NCBI GenBank assembly: GCA_000531095.1
Contig: HG799463.1
Location: 948,670 to 1,012,669 of the forward strand
DNA: 64,000 bases
Direction of reading: 5' to 3'
DNA from: Gemmata massiliana
GTDB lineage: Bacteria; Planctomycetota; Planctomycetia; Gemmatales; Gemmataceae
Numbering within the stretch: position 1 is the first letter of the stretch; every line of letters starts with the position of its first letter. Below are positions 1 through 8,046 of the stretch, in pieces. The notes under the pieces are model-generated. The model did no database searches. It saw nothing but the letters and a program-made list of their open reading frames with translations, and was not told the origin of the DNA. Made by a program: the position numbers and the translations under genes.

Positions 1-1
1 C

Positions 2-28
2 ATAACTTCGTATAATGTATGCTATACG
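2..28. other. Partial loxP site (probable library-linker remnant)
   Basis: Bases 2-14 match one complete 13-bp arm of the phage P1 loxP site, bases 15-22 match its 8-bp asymmetric spacer (ATGTATGC), and bases 23-28 match the first six bases of the second arm. The match then stops abruptly and GC-rich planctomycete coding sequence begins. Twenty-seven consecutive matches to loxP are not expected by chance. Cre/loxP circularisation linkers were used in 454 paired-end libraries, so a linker or vector remnant at a contig edge is the simplest reading. Confidence 0.85.
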
Positions 29-2430
29 GTAGGGCCGTCGCGGGGGCCGTCGCGGCCTACCGCGCGGGCCTCGAACAGCGACTGCGAGGCGCCGAGCGCG
101 AGCGGGCCGCCGCCGAGGCCCGCGCGGCCGAACAGCGGAAGAAGCGGCGCGTGCAACTGGCACTGGCCGCCTCGGTCGTCGCCCTGGTTGGGTCGGTCGG
201 TGCGGGAGCGTGGTGGCAGGACCGTCGGGTAGCGGACCAGCAGCGCGACGAGGAGCGCCGGCAGTTCGCCGAGCGCGAGCGCCGGGACCGGAACGCGGCG
301 GCGCTCGACGACTTGCTGGCGCACTGCGAGGACCGGTTGCGGCAGGGCGACGCCGATCGGGCCGAGGAGGTGTTGCGCCGAGTCGAAGAGCGGTTCGCCG
401 ACGGCGGCGCGGCCGGCGCCAACGAGCGCCGGGGCCGCCTCCGAGCCGAACTCGCGCTGCTCAGGGAACTCGATCGCGTCCACGATCTGGAGTGGGGGGT
501 CATCAAGGGCGAACATACCAAAAAGGAGCGATTGATCGCCGCTTGGTCCGAGGCGCTGCGCCCGCTCGGGTTTACCGCGAGTTCGATGCCGTCGGACGAG
601 ACGGCGAACCGGATCCGAGACGCAATGACCCGCGAGCAGGTGCTCGGGGCGCTGGAGAACTGGTTCTGGACGCAACCGTCCGACGAGGTGCTGGCCCTGC
701 TCCGGGTGGCCGACCCCGACGGGTACCGCAACGACGTCCGCGCGGCCCGGCGAGGCGAGAACGTGGCGCGGTTGCACGAACTGGCGCGAGCACCAGAGGG
801 GCTCCGCCAGCCGGCCCGGTTCGCTCTCCTGCTCGCCCGCGAAACTTGGCTCCCGCCCGCGAGGCGCGACCAGATCCTCCAGACCCTCTACCAGCGGCAG
901 CCGAACGACTTCCACGTGCTGATGGACCTCGCGGCGGTGCGCCCGGGCGAGCGCACCGAGCGCACCGCCGAACGGGTGGGGTGGTACCGCGCCGCGATCG
1001 CAGTACACCCCCGCAACGTCCCCGCCTGGAACAATCTCGGCAACGCCCTGCACACCCTGGGCCAGTTCCCGTCGGCGATCACCGCGTACCGGGAAGCCAT
1101 TCGACTCGATCCGAAGTTCGCCGTGGCGTACTCCAACCTCGGGAACGCACTGCGCGATTCAAAGGACTTGCCCGGCGCCGCCGCCGCCTTCAAGGATGCC
1201 GTCCGACTCGACCCCGGCTACGCCCTCGGGCACAACAACCTCGCCAACGCCCTGCAAGACGCGGGGGATCTGCCCGGGGCGCTCGCGGCCTTCAGGGAAG
1301 CCGTTCGGCTCAAACCCGACTTCGCCCTGGCGCACTCGAACATGGCGAGTGCCCTTTGTGAATCGGGGGATCCGCGGGCGGCGGTCGCGGCGTGCCGGGA
1401 GGCCGTTCGGCTCGCCCCGGCGGACGCACCGTTCCGCTCCAATCTGGGGAGCGCCCTGCGCGAGGCGGGCGATCCGGACGGGGCGATCGGTGCTTACGAG
1501 GACGCGATTCGACTCGATCCGCGGTACGCGCCGGCCCGATCCAACTTGGGGACGGCCCTGCGCGACCGGGGCGACCTGCGGGGTGCGATCGCGGCCTATC
1601 AAGAGGCGATCCAACTCGACCCGAAATTTGCCCCGGCCCACTCCCACCTCGGGAACGCGCTCCGCGAGGCCGGCGACCTGCGAGCCGCGACCGCGGCGTG
1701 CGAGGAAGCGGTCCGACTCGACCCGAGCCAGGCGCACGCGCACTATCACCTGGGACTGGTCCTGAAGGCCGCCGGCGACGCACCCGGGGCCGTCACCGCG
1801 TACCGAGAAGCGATCCGGCTCCGGCCCACATTCGCCCCGGCGCACAACAACCTCGGGATCGCGCTGAAAGCCGCCGGCGACCTGCCGGGGGCCGTCACCG
1901 CGTACCGGGCCGCGGTCCGAACCGACCCCAAGTACGCCCCGGCCTACAACAATCTCGGGGTCGCGCTGAAAGCCGCCGGCGACCTGCCGGGCGCTATTGG
2001 CGCCTACCAAGACGCCGTGCGACTCGATCCGAAACACGTGTCCGCCAACTACAACCTGGGCCTCGCGCTGACGGCGAGGGGCGACGCGCCGGGGGCGATC
2101 GCCGCGTACCGACGGGCCCTCCGGCTCAACCCCGACCTCCTCCCCGCTCACGCCAGTTTAGCGCCGTTACTACAGGCATCCGGCGACCTGCCGGGGACCG
2201 TTGCCGCGTACCGCGAGGTGATCCGACTAGCTCCCCGGCACGCCGGCGCCCACGCCGCGCTCGGGTTGGCCTTGTTGGAGTCGGGCGACGCGGGGGCCGG
2301 GCGGGCGGCGTTTGCCGAAGCGGTGCGCCTCGACCCGAAACAATTCGGGCCACCGTTTCGCGCGCGCTTCCCCCTACCCGTTGCCCCCCCTCCTCGTGAG
2401 GCGAAGTCGCCCACCCGCGAGCGCGATTAA
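19..2430 (+). CDS. TPR-repeat C-terminal part of a membrane-anchored (probable Ser/Thr kinase) protein, 5' truncated
   Basis: The first ATG lies inside the loxP-like sequence, so genuine coding sequence starts only at about base 29 and the N-terminus is missing. What remains has an Arg/Glu/Ala-rich coiled segment, one membrane span at about residues 44-66, a charged helical stretch, a poorly characterised middle region (about 90-330), and 13 consecutive 34-residue tetratricopeptide repeats to about residue 780. Repeats carry the canonical NLG-A and AI-RLDP signatures. In planctomycetes this juxtamembrane-plus-TPR architecture usually follows an N-terminal Hanks-type Ser/Thr kinase domain. That kinase assignment is inference, because no kinase motif is present in the window. 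TPR arrays serve as protein-interaction scaffolds. Confidence 0.75.
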   Translation: MLYGRAVAGAVAAYRAGLEQRLRGAERERAAAEARAAEQRKKRRVQLALAASVVALVGSVGAGAWWQDRRVADQQRDEERRQFAERERRDRNAAALDDLLAHCEDRLRQGDADRAEEVLRRVEERFADGGAAGANERRGRLRAELALLRELDRVHDLEWGVIKGEHTKKERLIAAWSEALRPLGFTASSMPSDETANRIRDAMTREQVLGALENWFWTQPSDEVLALLRVADPDGYRNDVRAARRGENVARLHELARAPEGLRQPARFALLLARETWLPPARRDQILQTLYQRQPNDFHVLMDLAAVRPGERTERTAERVGWYRAAIAVHPRNVPAWNNLGNALHTLGQFPSAITAYREAIRLDPKFAVAYSNLGNALRDSKDLPGAAAAFKDAVRLDPGYALGHNNLANALQDAGDLPGALAAFREAVRLKPDFALAHSNMASALCESGDPRAAVAACREAVRLAPADAPFRSNLGSALREAGDPDGAIGAYEDAIRLDPRYAPARSNLGTALRDRGDLRGAIAAYQEAIQLDPKFAPAHSHLGNALREAGDLRAATAACEEAVRLDPSQAHAHYHLGLVLKAAGDAPGAVTAYREAIRLRPTFAPAHNNLGIALKAAGDLPGAVTAYRAAVRTDPKYAPAYNNLGVALKAAGDLPGAIGAYQDAVRLDPKHVSANYNLGLALTARGDAPGAIAAYRRALRLNPDLLPAHASLAPLLQASGDLPGTVAAYREVIRLAPRHAGAHAALGLALLESGDAGAGRAAFAEAVRLDPKQFGPPFRARFPLPVAPPPREAKSPTRERD

Positions 2431-2521
2431 TGGTCCAGCGGCTCCGGGAAAGCGGCGCCGGCAACGACCCGTGCGGGCCGCCCCGCCCGCATCACGGAGC
2501 AATCGCTGCCGAGCGGACCAA

Positions 2522-3609
2522 TCACGGGATCCCGCGGACGATGAGCGGGCCGACGAGACGGGTGAGCGCGACGGGGAGCCGCTGCCACAACCGGATGACC
2601 TGCTGGAACCGCGGGTTGTCCGGGCGCATGTCGCCGACCTCGCCCTGGAGCACGCTGTACTGCCAGGTGGCCGGGTGCGGGACCGCGCCCCACTGCTTCT
2701 TGAACCGGAACGTGCTGCTCGCGACGGTCGAGCGGCCGAAGTCGAACACCCGCTGCCCGCGCTCGATCGCGCGCCGCAACAGGTGGTGGTACATCAGCAT
2801 GTTCACGTTGCTGGGGTTCTGTTCTTTCAGCGCCGAGGCCGTCGGCACCTCGGTGATGCCCCAACCGTGCAGCAGGAGCGCGGCCGCTACGGGGTGGTCG
2901 CCGGCGTGCAGGAGGCAAATTTCCGCGTCGTTGGGGAACTTGTTCAGGATCGCACGGAACAGCTCCTTGCCGTACACGGGTGAACCGAGGTCGCGCATAT
3001 TCGCGCACAGGACGTCGTGGAACCCGTCGAGGCACTCCGCGCCGCCCCACTGCACCGAGAACCCGCCCTTTTCGCCCTTGCGGATCTGGTTGCGCACCTT
3101 GGGGCTGAATCCCTTCCACAACTGCTCGGGCACCCGGGCAGCGGCAACCGCATGTGAAACCTTGCTGGTCAGCGAGGCGTTCAGCGCCGGGTGCGCGATT
3201 CGGGGCCTCGTGCCGCAGTTCGAGGTAGCGGACGTTTGAGTTCCTCGGCGAGCGTCGCGGCGCGCGCGACGAGTTCGGCCTGGACTTCGGCGGAATGCGC
3301 GACGACGCCGTTCGTGTTCAGGTACGGCAGGCTGACGAGGAACCGGCCGAACAGCATCGAGCTGACGCACGCGAGCGGCAGGAACCCGACGGTGCGCCCG
3401 CTGGCGGTGGTTTCGAGCGCGTAGACCTCGTGCCCCAACCCGGTGCGCAGCACGTCGAGCCAGAGCGGGTGCTTGCTGAGCGGAACCTCCGGGGCCGAAT
3501 GCCGCACGAACGCCGCGAGGTCCGCGACCCGGCCGGAGATCGCGGCGCGCGAGTGGGCGACCGTGACGAGCGGCGGTGGTGGGACGGGCGACATGGGGCG
3601 ATGCATCAC
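2522..3609 (-). pseudogene. FemAB-like GNAT acyltransferase, XrtA/PEP-CTERM associated, double frameshift
   Basis: Two overlapping minus-strand frames together make one FemAB-like protein of about 360 residues. The N-terminal part (3609 down to about 3237) contains PLSKHPLWLDVL and SLPYLNTNGVV. The C-terminal part (from about 3205 down to 2522) contains NASLTSKVSHA, a phenylalanine/glycine core and DFGRSTVASSTFRFKKQWG, typical of the FemAB family found with XrtA exopolysaccharide loci. Between them, removing one A from the AAA run (minus strand, 3235-3237) and one C from the CCCC run (3202-3205) restores the family-like YLELRHEARIAHPALNA join. The family is thought to transfer acyl or aminoacyl groups in surface-polymer assembly. 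It is the last gene of the minus-strand locus. The two homopolymer indels suggest sequencing error rather than true decay. Confidence 0.8.
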
Positions 3610-3842
3610 GAATTACCGAGGGTCAAAAACCGGCAGCGAACAATGGGGAGCACATCAATCACGGCCAGAAAAACTAAGACGCAGGATCGTACAAGAAATA
3701 AAACGGATAATGGACCGGGGGCACATCCGTAAATTAGGTAATTTCTGGTCCTCTTTATGTGCTTCTGGTGCCCTTCTGTGGCCAGCCCCGTTTTTCTGTT
3801 TTGATCGTGCCTGAATCAACGTTCTCCTGTGGCGTTTCCGAT

Positions 3843-5051
3843 TCACCGTGCCAGCAGTTCGTCGTAGAGGCACTTGAGGCGCTGCATTCGCGTTGCGAAG
3901 TTGTATCGTGTCTCGACGGTTTTCCGCCCGGCCGCGCGGAACTGTTCCCGTCGGGAATCGCTCCGGAGTAACTCGGCCAGCGCCGCGGTCAAGCCATTGA
4001 GGTCACCCGGTTCGACCAGTGCGCCGTTGTGCCCGTCCCGAATCAACCGCGGGACGCCGTTCACGCGCGTCGAGACGACCGGCACGCCGAGCGCCATCGC
4101 TTCGAGCACCACGTTCGGGAGCCCCTCGCGCAAGCTGCTCAGAGCGAACACGTCCATCGCCTCGAAATACGCCCGCACGTTGGTCTGCCAGCCGGCGAGC
4201 CGCACGCGGGCGCCCAAGTCTAGTTCGCGAATCAGGCGCTCGAGGTTCGCGCGCTCGTCCCCCTCCCCGACGATGACGAGTCGAACGTCGTGCCCTTGCG
4301 CGACGAGCGCGTGAGCCGCGCGAATTAGAACATCGAATCCCTTCTCGGGCGACAACCGACCCACCGCGCCGATCACGGGGGAGTTTGTGGGTAAATCTAA
4401 TGTGGCCTTTGCGTCCGCCAAAGTTTGTACGCGCGAATACTCCGCGGTGTCGATACCGTTTTCGAGCAGCACGCAGTTTTTGGCCGGCACCCCGGCCGCG
4501 AGGCACGCATCGAGGAGGTCGTCCGACACGCAGATCACGCGCTCGTAGTACGGGAGACAGAGCTGGTCGATGCGGTAATACAGCGGCGTCCGGCGCGTGT
4601 GCCGGACCCACCCGTGAACCGTCGTCACCAACCGCATCGGCCACAGGCGCTTCAGCAGCAGCCCGAGCGCGTTCGTCTTGTAATCGTGGCCGTGCCACAC
4701 GGTTACGTTTTCGCGCCGGCAGATCGCGAGCGCCCGCGTCACGACGCGCCAGTCCCACGCTCCGCGGTCCGGGATGGAGGTGAGCGGCGCGCGGTACTTC
4801 GCGGCCTGGCGCGTGAGCACGTCGAACCCCGGATCACCGGGCGGGTGCATGTACGCGCACACCGTCCGGTACCCGAGCGGCTCCAGGAACCGCGGCGAGT
4901 TCAGGATGGTCTTCTCCGGCCCGCCGCCGGCCCCGGTCACGACGCGCGCGTCCAGGATCACCGGTTTGGTGGTCGGTTCAGCGCCTCGTTCGATTTCCGG
5001 TGAATCGGACAACAGAGCGGGCGGGTGAATGAGTGAGCCGGCGGTGTCCAC
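3843..5051 (-). CDS. Glycosyltransferase family 4 (GT-B fold)
   Basis: A protein of 402 residues with two Rossmann-like halves. The N-terminal half has a glycine-rich GAGGGPEKTI segment (about 40-50) and WHGHDYKTN near residue 120. The C-terminal half has GAVGRLSPEKGFD and the GT4 signature EGLPNVVLEAMA, in which Glu309 and Glu317 form the E-x7-E nucleotide-sugar motif. GT4 enzymes are retaining transferases that add hexoses from nucleotide-sugar donors to growing surface glycans. It lies 63 bp after the preceding glycosyltransferase and probably shares its transcript. Its donor and acceptor cannot be told from sequence. Confidence 0.9.
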   Translation of the reverse strand: MDTAGSLIHPPALLSDSPEIERGAEPTTKPVILDARVVTGAGGGPEKTILNSPRFLEPLGYRTVCAYMHPPGDPGFDVLTRQAAKYRAPLTSIPDRGAWDWRVVTRALAICRRENVTVWHGHDYKTNALGLLLKRLWPMRLVTTVHGWVRHTRRTPLYYRIDQLCLPYYERVICVSDDLLDACLAAGVPAKNCVLLENGIDTAEYSRVQTLADAKATLDLPTNSPVIGAVGRLSPEKGFDVLIRAAHALVAQGHDVRLVIVGEGDERANLERLIRELDLGARVRLAGWQTNVRAYFEAMDVFALSSLREGLPNVVLEAMALGVPVVSTRVNGVPRLIRDGHNGALVEPGDLNGLTAALAELLRSDSRREQFRAAGRKTVETRYNFATRMQRLKCLYDELLAR

Positions 5052-5114
5052 GGCGTGGGTCGGTTGGAGTAAGTGTAGGTCGAGAACGGCCCGCGCGTGA
5101 GGAGAAGCGCACGA

Positions 5115-6323
5115 TCAAGCGGGCGGAAAGATCGCGGCGAGCAGCGGTTGTAAACAGTGTTCCCAGTGGTGGTGCTGCTCGACGTATTGCCGAGCGGCAC
5201 CCGACAGCGCGTGACGCAGGGGCGCGTCCGTGAACAATGCACTGACGGCACGGACCCACTCTTGCGGGGTCGAAGCCGAGAGCAGGTGAACCCCGCTCTC
5301 CGTGCCCAGTGCGGCCAGCGCCGGCGGCGCGGCCACCACCGCTTTCGCCATTGCCATCGCTTCCAGTACCTTGTTTTGCACGCCGCGGGCGAGCCGGAGC
5401 GGAACCACTACGGCCGCGGCCGAAGCCACAAACGGGCGCACATCAGGCACTTGACCGATAACAGAGATACCGGGGATCGCGGCGAGCGCTTGCACCGCGG
5501 CCGTCGGTTTGCGCCCGATAATGCGGAACTCGGCGGTGGGGAATTTTTCACGGAGCGCCGGCCAAACGTCACGCGCGAACCAGATCGCGGCGTCTTCGTT
5601 CGGCAGGTAATCGAGCGCGCCGACGAACGCACACGCCAGTTGTGTTTCGTACTGCACCGGCGCGAAGTAGTCCAAATCGACGCCGTTGGTCGCGACCGTC
5701 GCAGCGCCCGCGTGGGTGAACGAATCGTAGACGTTCGCTTCGGCCCGACTTACTACACTCGCGGCCCGCGCGAATTCGGCTATCGCGCGTTCGGCCTTTC
5801 GTACCCGCTTCGCTTCGAGGCGGTACAGCCATTTCTTGGGCGCGCGACCGACCGCCGCGAAATCGAGCCATTTTTGGCTGTCCACGTCGATCAAATCGAC
5901 GACCGCGGGCGTACCAGCAAGAGCGGGGATGCGCAGATACGGCACGAGCGCGGACGACGACGCGACAACGGTATCGAACTTCGTCTCCGCCGCCCACTGT
6001 TTCAACACGCGGGCCAGCCCGCTCGACGCGAATAACCCTTCCGAAAGGCTCGCGCCGGTGGCGAGGCTCCACGCGGCCCGGCCCCAACGCGACACGCGGC
6101 CGACTGGGATCACAGCGACCCGTTCGCAGAGATCATTGAGTGCGGTGAGCGATTCCGGCGGAACGGGTTCGTCCGCGAGGCACCCGAGCCAGACGCGGCC
6201 GCGCGTCACCATCTGCCGGAGCAGATGGTACGTGCGAATGCGGTCGCCTTTATCTGGGGGGTAGGGAACGCGGTGCGTGAGATAAAGAACCCGCGGGGCG
6301 GGTTCTTGTAGCGACCGGTCCAT
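5115..6323 (-). CDS. TIGR03087-type XrtA/PEP-CTERM-associated glycosyltransferase
   Basis: A protein of 402 residues starting [10 protein letters not shown]. It opens with LTHRVPYPPDKGDRIR near residue 15, has DLIDVDSQKW near 135, a GVDLDYF segment and a C-terminal RGVQNKVLEAMAMAKAVVA motif. This pattern is characteristic of the GT family catalogued with exosortase A exopolysaccharide loci. The open frame continues 483 bases upstream, but that part is out-of-frame sequence of the sugar transferase, so the internal ATG is chosen. Its start shares one base with the stop of the upstream gene (TGATG), a strong sign of translational coupling. It probably adds a sugar during repeat-unit assembly at the cytoplasmic membrane. 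Confidence 0.9.
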   Translation of the reverse strand: MDRSLQEPAPRVLYLTHRVPYPPDKGDRIRTYHLLRQMVTRGRVWLGCLADEPVPPESLTALNDLCERVAVIPVGRVSRWGRAAWSLATGASLSEGLFASSGLARVLKQWAAETKFDTVVASSSALVPYLRIPALAGTPAVVDLIDVDSQKWLDFAAVGRAPKKWLYRLEAKRVRKAERAIAEFARAASVVSRAEANVYDSFTHAGAATVATNGVDLDYFAPVQYETQLACAFVGALDYLPNEDAAIWFARDVWPALREKFPTAEFRIIGRKPTAAVQALAAIPGISVIGQVPDVRPFVASAAAVVVPLRLARGVQNKVLEAMAMAKAVVAAPPALAALGTESGVHLLSASTPQEWVRAVSALFTDAPLRHALSGAARQYVEQHHHWEHCLQPLLAAIFPPA

Positions 6324-7150
6324 CACGCGGGCATGAGAGCGGGCATCGTTTCGCTGTCGTCGGGGATCGACACAACGTTGGCGACGAACCCGGCGGCCAC
6401 GGCGTCGCGGTTCGGGAGGAAAAACAGGCGGCGGAGCGCGTTCGGGCTTGCTCCCGCTTTGCACAGAGTGGCCGCAATCAAGCGGAGGTCGAGGAACAGG
6501 CTCTGGTTCTCGACGTAGTAGAGGTCGTACACGACCTTGTAGCGCACGCTGGTCACGTCCGAGTCGGCCGGCAGTTGGCACTGCGCGAGGCCGGTCACGC
6601 CGGGCTTCACGCGGAGCCGGTGGCGGTAGCCCGGGACAAGTTGGTTCAGGCCCTTCGCCTGGATCACTTCGGGCCGTTCCGGGCGCGGGCCGACCAGACT
6701 CATGTGCCCGAGCAGCACGTTGAACAGTTGCGGCAGTTCGTCGATGTGCGTGGCCCGCAGGAACTTGCCCACGGCGGTGATGCGCGTGTCGCCCTTCTGC
6801 GACCACTGAATGCCGGAGCTGGCCTCGCAGTTCAGTCGCATCGAGCGGATCTTGATGATCTTGTATTTGCGCCCGTTCAGCCCGACGCGCGTTTGTGTGT
6901 AGAACACCGGGCCGGGCGACGTGATCTTGACGGCGATCGCGGCGAACGCCATGAGAACGAGAGCCAACGGGAGCATGGCGAGTGCGGCGGCGTAGTCGAA
7001 CACGATTTTCGCCGCGGCGTACCAGCCCAAGTTCACGGGGATCTCAAGAACCGCGTCCGACGGGAGGCAATCGATCTCCGGCCACGGTTCGCGTTCGGGC
7101 GACTGGGCGGGGGTCGGCAGTGTCGGCGGGTGCGTCGGCACAGCACTCAT
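6323..7150 (-). CDS. Bacterial sugar transferase (polyprenyl-phosphate glycosyl-1-phosphate transferase)
   Basis: A protein of 275 residues that starts exopolysaccharide repeat-unit synthesis by moving a hexose-1-phosphate onto a lipid carrier. One hydrophobic segment (about 45-75, [13 protein letters not shown]) precedes the catalytic domain. The family signatures follow: [42 protein letters not shown] and [11 protein letters not shown]. It is the short form, without the four-helix and CoA-binding N-terminal region of WcaJ-type enzymes, so it resembles the monotopic PglC/RfbP type. It lies 81 bp after the EpsI-like gene and overlaps the next glycosyltransferase by one base. Confidence 0.92.
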   Translation of the reverse strand: MSAVPTHPPTLPTPAQSPEREPWPEIDCLPSDAVLEIPVNLGWYAAAKIVFDYAAALAMLPLALVLMAFAAIAVKITSPGPVFYTQTRVGLNGRKYKIIKIRSMRLNCEASSGIQWSQKGDTRITAVGKFLRATHIDELPQLFNVLLGHMSLVGPRPERPEVIQAKGLNQLVPGYRHRLRVKPGVTGLAQCQLPADSDVTSVRYKVVYDLYYVENQSLFLDLRLIAATLCKAGASPNALRRLFFLPNRDAVAAGFVANVVSIPDDSETMPALMPA

Positions 7151-7231
7151 AAGGAGTCCGTTCTCCGGCTTCGGGGCGAGGCGTTAAACGTTCTCGGGTT
7201 CCCGCTCGCGTTACGGGCGAAGCAGCGGGTC

Positions 7232-7942
7232 TTACTTCGATTCGGACGGTCGGGGGGCCAGCGCTTTTTTCACTTCGGGCAAAAAGTCCGTCAGGAATTC
7301 GTGGATCGGGTCGTGGGCGCTGGTCGCATCTGGTCCGGGTCGCGTCACGTACATTTTGTATAGCGCAGACTGCCAACCGAACCGGACATTTGTGGAAGCT
7401 TCCCAATCCCCACCCAATCCCCACATCCAGCAAACCCGTTGCGACTCGGCTGGTGGGGCCATCTTATCAAATCGAGCCGACCAGTAGGTCGCGGGCGACT
7501 GGTCCGGCAGTGCCACCGCTTTTTTCTGCGGCTCTCCTGCCATTGTATAACCGCTACCGGCGTAACAAGCCTCGGGGGTATGGGCGCCGATAGGACCGCT
7601 AGGACCGCACAAGATCAGTACGCTGAATTCTGCTCCGGTCTTTCTGTGTTTATAAATTCTTGACAAATGCCCAGTCGCTTCAGCTACTTTCAACACCTTA
7701 TCAGACATCTGGTATTCTGAGCTCGTCCAGTTTCCGAAATTTGTGGGAATACCGGCGAGCTTTTCAGATGCGGCGCGAACGTCTTCAGACGGTCCCCATC
7801 GATTCGACCGCGTTCCTTCAACTATCGCGGCTCCCGCAAGCCCCGCCACCGCAAGCACAATCACCAACCACTTGCGAAGCACCGCACGCCCGGCATTTCC
7901 GGGCGAAAGTGCGGGCGCGATTTGGTGGGGGTGAATGCTCAT
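7232..7942 (-). CDS. EpsI-like exosortase-associated protein
   Basis: A protein of 236 residues with one N-terminal membrane anchor (about 22-43) followed by an exported domain. The segment CGPSGPIGAHTPEACYAGSG (about residues 112-131) is the hallmark of the EpsI domain (DUF3485), which is found fused to or beside exosortases. Its biochemical role is unknown; it is an accessory of exosortase and exopolysaccharide systems. It sits in the glycan locus between the tyrosine kinase and the sugar transferase, but no exosortase gene is adjacent. The C-terminus is charged and disordered-looking. Confidence 0.85.
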   Translation of the reverse strand: MSIHPHQIAPALSPGNAGRAVLRKWLVIVLAVAGLAGAAIVEGTRSNRWGPSEDVRAASEKLAGIPTNFGNWTSSEYQMSDKVLKVAEATGHLSRIYKHRKTGAEFSVLILCGPSGPIGAHTPEACYAGSGYTMAGEPQKKAVALPDQSPATYWSARFDKMAPPAESQRVCWMWGLGGDWEASTNVRFGWQSALYKMYVTRPGPDATSAHDPIHEFLTDFLPEVKKALAPRPSESK

Positions 7943-7969
7943 GTGGGCACTATTCGCATCGAACTGCGG

Positions 7970-8012
7970 TTTCGCAAGGTGAGCAGGGCTTAAATTCGCT
8001 CGCCTTGCGAAA
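7970..8012. repeat. Hairpin between autokinase and EpsI-like genes
   Basis: Two 15-bp arms (7970-7984 and 7998-8012) with a single mismatch are separated by 13 bases. It lies just after the tyrosine autokinase gene on the minus strand. No U-tract follows, so it could attenuate transcription or stabilise a processed mRNA end. Confidence 0.6.
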
Positions 8013-8046
8013 TCGATAGCGACATAAGTCTCTATCCGAAAAATGG

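Noticed and set aside
1-40. Natural Cre-like recombination site in the organism
   Set aside because: The match is to the phage P1 site exactly, ends abruptly and lies at the sequence edge, so a library linker is far more likely.
22-1053. Long minus-strand open frames antisense to the TPR gene
   Set aside because: They mirror the plus-strand TPR codons, have no signal or family motif and show the composition expected from high-GC shadow frames.
1030-2350. CRISPR-like direct repeats
   Set aside because: The near-repeats are in frame, about 102 bases apart and encode TPR units; spacers are coding and there are no cas genes.
3610-3842. Possible small gene between FemAB-like and GT4 genes
   Set aside because: The AT-richer stretch has only short frames without start signals; it is treated as a leader or spacer.
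6324-6806. Upstream extension of the TIGR03087-type transferase frame
   Set aside because: The extra residues are Arg/Pro/His-rich and lie over the sugar transferase gene in another frame; the coupled ATG at 6323 is better.
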